The notes below the pieces were generated by a model that was not told the DNA's origin, did not search any database, and was given only the letters and a program-made list of their open reading frames with translations. Positions 57,501 to 64,000 of a DNA stretch of 64,000 nt are shown in pieces; position 1 is the stretch's first letter, and each line of letters begins with the position of its first letter. The translations under genes and the position numbers were made by a program. This DNA is from Avena insularis (taxonomy: Eukaryota > Streptophyta > Magnoliopsida > Poales > Poaceae). The stretch covers positions 326,282,305 to 326,346,304 of the forward strand of contig CM042689.1 in the NCBI GenBank assembly GCA_023614405.1, in the 5' to 3' direction.

Positions 57501-58470
57501 TTCTTCGCTAGCTTCCGTTTATTCTACAGCACCTGTTTCGAGTTACAAATATGAGCAACCGAACCAGTATCAAATACCCAGGCACTACTACGAGTACTAG
57601 TGAGATACACATCAATAACATGTATATCGAATATACCTTTCTTCTTGATGTTGCCATTCTTCAAATCCGCCAAGTACTTTGGGCAATTCCGCTTCTAGTG
57701 ACCCTCTCCCTTGCAGTAAAAGCACTCAGTATCAGCCTTAGGCCCAGCCTTGGTCTTCTTTGCTGGCGCGGTAACTTTCTTACCGCCCTTCTTGAAGTTT
57801 CCCTTTTTCTTAGACTTGCCTTGTTTCTTGAATTTGGTGGTCTTATTGACCAACAACACTTGGTGCTCTTTCTTGATCTCCACTTCTACAGACTTCAACA
57901 TGGAGAAGAGTTCGGGCAATGACTTGTCCATGCTTTGCATATTGTAGTTCATCACAAAGTTCTTATAACTTGGTGGTAGTGATTGGAGGACACGGTGAAT
58001 CCCCAAAGCATTAGGAATCACTATACCTAAGCTTTGAAGCTTGCTTGCGTGCCCAGACATCTTAAGCACGTGCTCACTGACGGAGCTGCCTTCTTCCATC
58101 TTGCAGTTAAAGAACTTTTCAGAAGCCTCATAACTCTCAACTGCCGCGTGAGCCTCAAATATCATTTTGAGTTCACGGACAATATCATGTGGGTCATGGT
58201 TCTCAAACCTTTTCTGAAGCTCTGATTCCAAACCATACAAGATAGCACATTGAACTGTGGAGTACTGATTCTTCCGAGCGAGTAAAACATTCTTTACCTC
58301 ATCGGTAGCATCACCGCAGGGTCACCCAAATGTGCATCCAGCACATAGGTCAAATTACCAGCATTGAGGACAATCCTCAAATTGCGGAACCAATTCGCAA
58401 AGTTGCTTCCATTGTTTTTCAACTTTTCTTTCTCTAGAAACACATTAAAATTGATGGTAGGGGCCGCCAT
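54533..58470 (-). pseudogene. Copia gag-pol polyprotein, multiple stops and frameshifts (element 2)
   Basis: Nearly full-length polyprotein from MAAPTINFNVF (ATG 58468-58470) to the RNase H stop at 54533. In order: gag (57695-58470) with a knuckle CFYCKGEGH whose following Trp codon is now TAG (about 57697); protease WVFDTGSVAHIC near 57560; integrase with WHCPLGHIG and DDE residues in HTDVCG, SDRGG and VSERHNRT, a TGA just before SDRGG near 56795; RT with WIFKKKTDVDGNV, a TAG before MDVKTAFLNGD (about 55771), and LYVDDILLIGND; RNase H with [16 protein letters not shown] and CDNMGTIAN. Several of the stops fit C-to-T change on one strand. Frameshifts also occur (near 58260, 55930 and 55220). 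Much better preserved than the copy at 1-3470. Confidence 0.94.
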
Positions 58471-59646
58471 TGATCTACAACATATTTGCAATAGTTTAGA
58501 CTAAGTTTATGACAAAATGAGTTCTAATTAATAGTTATATTAATCTAGGTGAACTCCCACTCAAAACAATATCCCTCACATTGTTTTAGTGATCACACGA
58601 ACCAAATCCACCACATCAAAACCGATCATCACAAGAATTGATGTAGCTTCAATGGCGAACAATCGACATGTTCATCATATCTACTATATGACTCATGCTT
58701 TACCTTTCGGTGATCCGTGTTCTGAGACCATGTCTGTACATGCTAGGCTTGTCAAGATCAAACCTTAGCTTCCGCATGAGTAAATTTGGCTTGCTCACGT
58801 TGTATACACTCGCAGAATCTAACACACCCGATCATCACGTGGTTCTTCGAAACAACGAGCTTTAGCAACAGTGCTTACTAAGGATGAACACTTTAAAACT
58901 TGAAATTGTGTGCTTGAGGGATCATCTTATAATGCTACCGTCGTGACCTAAGCAATACAAGATGCATAAAATGATTAACATCACATGCAATTCATAATAT
59001 GTGATATGATATGACCTTTCTTCTTTGTGCTTCCGATCTCCATCTTCAAGCACGAACATGATCTCCATCATCACCAGTATGGCGTCAAGGTAAATGGCGC
59101 CGCTTCATGGTTGTCGTCCACCAGCATCAACTATTACAACTACTTTGAATAGACACGCAGGTCTTAACAGAATTTAAAAGACAACCATATGGCTCCTGCC
59201 AGTTGCCAACTTACAATAAGGAACATTGCATACATCATATATAATCACAATCATGGCCATATCACATCACAGCACATCTCTGCAAAACAAAGTTATATGC
59301 CTCTAATTTTCTTTGCATATTTTACGTGGTTTGGGGCTTTCAATAAGTGTCGCTCTAACTTACGAACAAGAACCACAACGTTGATGTTTGAACTATCAAG
59401 TGCCCGTTGTAAATTGAATCTATACTATGATGGGAGAGACAGACACCCGCAAAGCCACTTATACAATACAAGTTGCATGTTAAGCGTGGAGAAAGTCTCA
59501 TGAACGATGTCATGTAAGGTTAGCCCGGGCCGCTTCATCCCATCATACCGCAAGATGCAAAGTACATAAAAAAAATTCATAATAAAAGCACCACCGCCCA
59601 CAATGACCATTGTGTTCTACTCGTGCAACAGATCTACATATAGACA
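58471..59646 (-). other. Copia element 2 untranslated leader
   Basis: About 1.2 kb between gag and PBS, collinear with the leader of element 1 (3471-4674). No coding. Confidence 0.75.
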
Positions 59647-59660
59647 CAACTCTGATACCA
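59647..59660 (-). other. Primer binding site, tRNA-iMet type (Copia 2)
   Basis: Reverse strand TGGTATCAGAGTTG, one base from the LTR end. Confidence 0.9.
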
Positions 59661-59661
59661 C

Positions 59662-61516
59662 TGAAGGGGTTCGTAGCATGGAGAACAAAAAAATTCTACC
59701 GCATGCACATAAACAAGCCAAGATCTATCTACTAGATTGTAGCAACGAGTTGATAGAAGCACTCACCCTCGAAGATTCCAAAGCGGTTAACGAGAGAAGA
59801 TTCTCGTGGGTGATGTAGTCGTACACTTGCCGATCTCAAGATCGCGTAGACGATCCTTCCGGTGCTGTGTTCCGGCAGCGCTTTCGCAGTCGGTCACACA
59901 TTCGCTACTCGATGAAGACCTTCCTCTCCCTTGTTCCAGCAGGCAGCGAAGGTTGTAGTTCTCCCCTCGCGATTTCGGCAGCACAACGACGTGGTGTCGG
60001 AAGTAGAGAGAAGATACCGCAGGGCTTCGCCTAAGCCAGTGCGAGTTATGGTGGAATTAGGGTTTCCCGGTGATCTGGAGTTTAGAAGACCGGGAGGAGG
60101 AGGTGTCGGCGGTGGCTAGGGCGACGGCGATGGGCCGGCAGCGGCACGGCGGCGGCGGCTGGCGGCGGCGGTGCGGGTGGAGAGGGGCTGGGCTTGGTGC
60201 TTTGGGGCAGCCCTCCCCCTCTATTTATGAGAGGGGGTCAGCCTTGGGAGGGGTGAGTTTGAATCCGCTTCCAAACCCAAGTTGGAAAGACTCTTTCCTA
60301 CTTTCACTAGGAAACTATTGTTCTAGTTTGACTTTTCAAACCTCCCGTTTAACTTTCATTTAGAGCTTTAATTCTCTCACAAATGACCACACCAAGTGAC
60401 CTAGGATATGATCTAATCATTCCACTTACCCATGACACATTCATGTACCATTCTCCTTCTGGACCGGTGAACCTTCTAGAACCTCTCCGATGAAAACATC
60501 GGAATGTTTCCCGAACTCCGGAATCAGACTTTCCTTATATGAATCTTATTCTCCGGACCATTCTGGATCTCCTCGTGATATCCCGGATCCCATCCGAGAC
60601 TCCGAACAACATTCGGTATCCCTACTAACATTCCATATCTACTAAAGAACATCGAATCCTTAAGTGTGTCTCCCTACGGTTCGTGAATTATGCGGACATG
60701 ATCGAGACACTTCTCCGATCAATAACCAACAGAGGAATATGGAAATTCATATGGCTCCCACATATTTCTGCGATTATTTTGCGATCGAATGAACCACTTA
60801 CATACGATACCAATTTCCCTTTGTCTCACGATAGTTTACTTATCCGAGATTTTGATTGTCGGTATCTCTGCATACCTAGTTCAACCTCGTTACCGATAAG
60901 TACTCTTTTCTCGTTCCCGTGATATGTGATCCCTTGTGATCCAGTCATATGCTTGCAAGCTAATTGGATGACATTCCACTGAGAGGGCCCAGAGTATATT
61001 TATCCGTCATATGGATGGACAAATCCCACTCTTGATCCATGTGTCTCAACCCATACTTTTCAAACACTCAATGCCACCTTTATAGACACCCAGTTACGGT
61101 GTGGTGTTTGATGTCATCAAAGCATCCTTCCGGTGATGGTGATTAACATGATCTCATGGTCGAAAAAATTAGGTTACTATGTATCGGAAAGCTTATAGCA
61201 AACGAACTATTGAAATGACTTGATCTTTATGCTACGCTTATCTATAGGAGTATGTCCATCATACCATTCTCCTAATGATATGATCTTGTTGTTGATAACA
61301 TCTCAATGTTCATGATCAAGAAACCACGATCATCTATTAACCAACAAGCTAGTATTATAAAGAGGCTTTACCAGGGACTCTAATTTAGTTTCCAAATCAC
61401 ACAAGTATTAATGTTTCTGGTTAATACTGTTATAGCATGAATGCAAATATTTATCATAAACATAAAGATAGAATAATAACCACTTTTATTATTGCCTCTA
61501 GGGCATATCTCCAACA
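59662..61516 (-). repeat. 5' LTR of Copia element 2
   Basis: 1855 bp, intact TG...CA ends (reverse strand TGTTGGAGATATGCCC to CCCCTTCA). TATA region ctatttatga at 60221-60230. Contains the uninterrupted target of the nested element at about 60830-60848. Confidence 0.95.
60221..60230 (-). promoter_or_regulatory. TATA box of Copia 2 5' LTR
   Basis: Reverse strand TCATAAATAG between a GC-rich leader and the AT-richer U3. Same position as 5141-5150 in Copia element 1. Confidence 0.6.
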
Positions 61517-61521
61517 ATCAG
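61517..61521. repeat. Target-site duplication atcag (right, Copia element 2)
   Basis: Exact match to 42470-42474. Confidence 0.95.
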
Positions 61522-62392
61522 GCCCAAGAAAAACAAAAAGTCCTGGAAGCATCCGAAACCTAGGAACTTGACATGGTGATCAAGGCAGAACCCCAAACCT
61601 ACTTTGTCATTGAGTTGTAATTCCAATATGTAACCGATCCGTACTTGAATCTAAGACCTAGCCTCTCATATAAAAACTGGAAGGAGCCAACGGATAGGGT
61701 ATCATAGTTTTCGACTCACTACAGCCCGCCGCCAGCTAGATCACATCTAGCAACCCAACGACTTTGTAATCTCCATCATTAATAATCAGACAAGCAGAAG
61801 TAGAGTTTCCTCTACGAGGACCTGAACCTAGGTAAATTGTCTCCCTTGTTTGTTTGATAAGCCGATAAAATCACCAGTGATCCCTTTTCCCTTAAACCCA
61901 AGTCCATAACAATGGGCACTGCCGAGGTTACCCCTCGCCAGCCATTGCTCCATATACAACAACCATGTCCATTAAACGACACATACACCTGGAGTTTATC
62001 TTCTCGGATAGATCCGTTCACTCCTCCCTAATTTTCCCTCCCGTTTGAGGCTTGTGATGAGACCGTCCTCGAAACTCCGGTGTACCCATGGGGTGACGAG
62101 CGTAAGCATCGTCAAGCAGCGGCGACAACGTTGAGCAGGAGCACCATCGTCGAGCGGCGATGTCGTTGACTAGACCATCTGGAGGCGGCAGCGGCCACTA
62201 GACCATCCGGCGGTAACGTAGCATCCCATCGCGCACTCCTGCCCTCGGCTAGATCCTTGCGTCATGGACATGCACTCGTCGCAGATACGGGAGCTCGACA
62301 TCGGTCATGCTCGGTCGCGAGGGGACATTGGCGGAGGGGATAAATTGTGTGTGTGCTGAAGGCTGGGCACATGTCCTTTGATGTGATGGGTT
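61522..62392. repeat. Tandem repeat unit 2 (right part) and start of unit 3
   Basis: Unit 2 continues from 42474 and ends near 62236 with catcgcgcactcctg; unit 3 begins ctcggctagatccttgcgtcatgg and stops matching near 62392 (cctttgatgtgatgg). The two parts of unit 2 add to about 1.15 kb, equal to unit 1. The only ORF, 61812-62021 -, is not conserved in unit 1. Confidence 0.8.
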
Positions 62393-62605
62393 TTGTTTCT
62401 ATTTGAACTCCTGCTGAACGAAATATTTTTTCTTAAATTTACGAATGTATGCAGGAAAAAATCAGGCAAACCTCTCGTTTACCTTGCTCGCACCAGAAGC
62501 CACCGACGTTTTGATCTCATACAACAACTACGCCGCCACTATTTCAATTCATTAAGCGTGGCCACCGACGGCGACTACGATAGGTGCGTATCCGCATCGA
62601 GGTTA
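62393..62605. other. Short unassigned stretch
   Basis: About 200 bp between the tandem array and the MITE. An open frame at 62393-62620 + has no recognisable feature and runs into the MITE. Confidence 0.4.
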
Positions 62606-62884
62606 GAGCAAGTTCAGTAGTAAAGCTCGCTGTTTGCTATAAGCCGCCACCATGTCATCTATAGCCAACTAATAATTAACATGTACAATAGTTAGCTATA
62701 AGAAAATACTACTTTATTTAGCGAAGGCCCACCTTACACATTCATAAAGTGCCTAGGAGCACGTGCTGCAGCTAGCTCTTGCATGAGAGTTCACTACTCT
62801 TCTCTCATATTCTCTCTCCTCCATCTCATCTTAAATATATTATTTAAAGTCTAGCCTGGTTATATAAGCTTATTGTACTTACTC
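62606..62884. mobile_element. MITE, PIF/Harbinger (Tourist)-like
   Basis: 279 bp with imperfect terminal inverted repeats: left gagcaagttcagta, right (reverse strand) GAGTAAGTACAATA. Flanked by the 3 bp duplication TTA (62603-62605 and 62885-62887), the target preference of PIF/Harbinger. Interior AT-rich with ctctctcctccatctc, known from a widespread grass MITE type. Non-coding. Confidence 0.7.
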
Positions 62885-62887
62885 TTA

Positions 62888-63620
62888 TGGGTAAAAGATC
62901 GTTAAGTGTCTATCCAGCTGGCCGATGGAAACCATGCATCTGCTACTGTCGAGCTTGGGGACAATTGGAGGGCGTCTTCGGCAACCACCGATGTTTCCCG
63001 TCAAAGCATTGCTCACACCACACATCTCCAACAAGCACTGCCTTTCCTATCCATGTGAATATGTCAGACGGTTGGAGGAAGGCGTTACAAGCTAAGGATG
63101 GACCTCCTTGCGGCTATGCCTGGTAAGAGCATCTCCAACGGGCCGATATAAGCTGACGATTCAATCCATTCGTTTTGGTCCGTCTCGATCGAAGACAAGA
63201 TGATTTGGGTTAGCCTTTCCGGCCTAAGGCCACAACAAGTTGACCCATTTAGTCTTAAAAAAAGGATTTGTGTGGCTCACATGGGCCAGCCTGCTGCCAC
63301 AAATGAACAATCAGGACAAGCGTTGTTGTTCGGACTAACCCATCGATAACCCAAATTTAGTGACCGGATAGGTTAGCCTGGGATGATTTGAATGGGTCAT
63401 AGACTGTACTTTCATTCCGGACATTTGACATTTGATAGAACAGAAATAGACCGGGTGGACCCGTTTGGGTGTTCTTGATGGAGTTTTTTTTTAACGAGTG
63501 TTCTCGATGGAGTTGCACTAACAGCACGAGGTACGCATGTGCGCAGTGTGTGCTGGAGCCAGCCCACATTCAATAGACCATGTGCATTTTGAGCGATCAC
63601 ATAATTTAGAAAATGTAATA
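62888..63620. other. Unassigned DNA, possible second small transposon
   Basis: Starts with a 79-codon frame (62887-63126) without known features. From 63125 gagcatctccaacggg matches the terminal repeat of a common grass DNA-transposon group, but no inverted partner is found in the next 500 bp, so no element is called. Confidence 0.3.
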
Positions 63621-64000
63621 CACCAAATTATTATTTTTTGTACTAGTAACATTTGTTTTGTTCTGCTTCTGTAGCGAAGCCTAAAAATGTGCTATAGTGG
63701 ACTAAATAAAAATCATAGCGACGCAAACGCACGGTCATCTTTGCAGTAATTGATAAAGAGGCGAGGAATGCTCAAAAAAGATTACTGCGTCATGTTGATT
63801 CGACCGTTGACCAAGAGCAACAGATCACAGTGAAAACGCACGACGCACACGTGGACAATCCATCCAGGCAACCGAAAAAGAGAGAGCGGCGTGAGCGTGA
63901 CCGACCGCCCGTCGCCTTCCTCGTCTCGTCTACCATATCCAGATCGGCGCGCGTCATGCGGCACCGTTCCCCGTCCTCGATCCCCAACGTCGAGGAAGGA
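63621..64000. promoter_or_regulatory. Possible promoter of a gene beyond the right edge
   Basis: Composition changes from AT-rich to GC-rich toward the end. A W-box core ttgacc (63807-63812) and a palindromic G-box cacgtg (63848-63853) lie 150-200 bases before the edge, followed by CG-dense sequence (gatcggcgcgcgtcatgcgg) typical of grass gene starts. Direction unknown; inference only. Confidence 0.25.

Larger units (their letters stand above)
42475..61516 (-). mobile_element. Copia element 2 (Angela/BARE-type), complete, interrupted
   Basis: Complete Ty1/Copia element on the - strand: 5' LTR 59662-61516, PBS 59647-59660, leader, gag-pol remnant 58470 to 54533, PPT, 3' LTR 54498 to 42475 split by the 10.1 kb element at 43676-53816. 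TSD atcag at 42470-42474 and 61517-61521. Without the insertion the element is about 8.9 kb, the normal size for the family. LTR samples (first about 290 bases at the inner end) differ at about 15 positions. Confidence 0.95.

Noticed and set aside
63125..63600. Complete second MITE starting gagcatctccaacggg
   Set aside because: No inverted terminal partner or duplication found.

Overview
The window reads as intergenic DNA from a large grass genome, most likely Pooideae (Triticeae or a relative such as oat). The evidence is Angela/BARE-type Copia LTRs with their characteristic ends, an Athila-type element with a tRNA-Asp primer site, a gypsy element with LTRs of almost 5 kb, a grass LINE and a small PIF/Harbinger-type MITE. 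Roughly 90 percent is transposable element. I see no rRNA or tRNA gene and no CRISPR array. The only locus that looks like a host gene is an eight-exon gene on the + strand at 11115-13538.

Layout. 1-6412: right-hand part of a decayed Copia element on the - strand (gag-pol remnant, leader, PBS, complete 5' LTR at 4691-6412). 6413-10141: old, mostly non-coding retroelement debris, including a truncated Copia LTR on the + strand (7955-9199) and a short-LTR Copia leader remnant. 10142-13631: host gene with upstream region and poly(A) signal. 14365-24483: a 5'-truncated LINE on the - strand, split by an Athila-type element (15346-23587, - strand, TSD caggg) that has gag-protease and a 3' ORF but no reverse transcriptase or integrase. 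24484-24690: Copia LTR fragment. 24690-62392: an array of an approximately 1.15 kb tandem repeat, blown apart by two insertions: a complete 16.0 kb gypsy chromovirus on the + strand (25999-42040, TSD tgtcc) and a complete Copia element on the - strand (42475-61516, TSD atcag). The 3' LTR of that Copia element is in turn interrupted by a 10.1 kb non-autonomous element with 4.1 kb LTRs (43676-53816, - strand, TSD tttac). 62393-64000: low-copy-looking DNA with a MITE and, at the right edge, GC-rich sequence with a G-box and W-box that may be the promoter of a gene beyond the window.

History. Removing the three elements at 24.7-62.4 kb leaves about 2.7 kb of continuous tandem repeat, so the nesting order is certain. 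By-eye LTR comparison gives the same order of ages: about 7 percent differences in a sample of the Athila LTRs, about 5 percent for Copia 2, about 4 percent for the gypsy element, and under 1 percent in the AT-rich start of the 4.1 kb LTRs, which belong to the innermost element.

Most noteworthy: (1) the gypsy element has an extra sense ORF of about 420 codons between PBS and gag, with acceptor-like sites before both ORFs; (2) the 10.1 kb element keeps only a gag-like protein with about seven CCHC-type knuckles, between giant LTRs; (3) GC-rich, promoter-like islands with splice-donor-like sites lie inside two unrelated giant LTRs and carry dense small indels between LTR pairs; (4) a new tandem repeat; (5) an unrecognised multi-exon host gene. 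Family names are from memory of TE families; no database search was possible.
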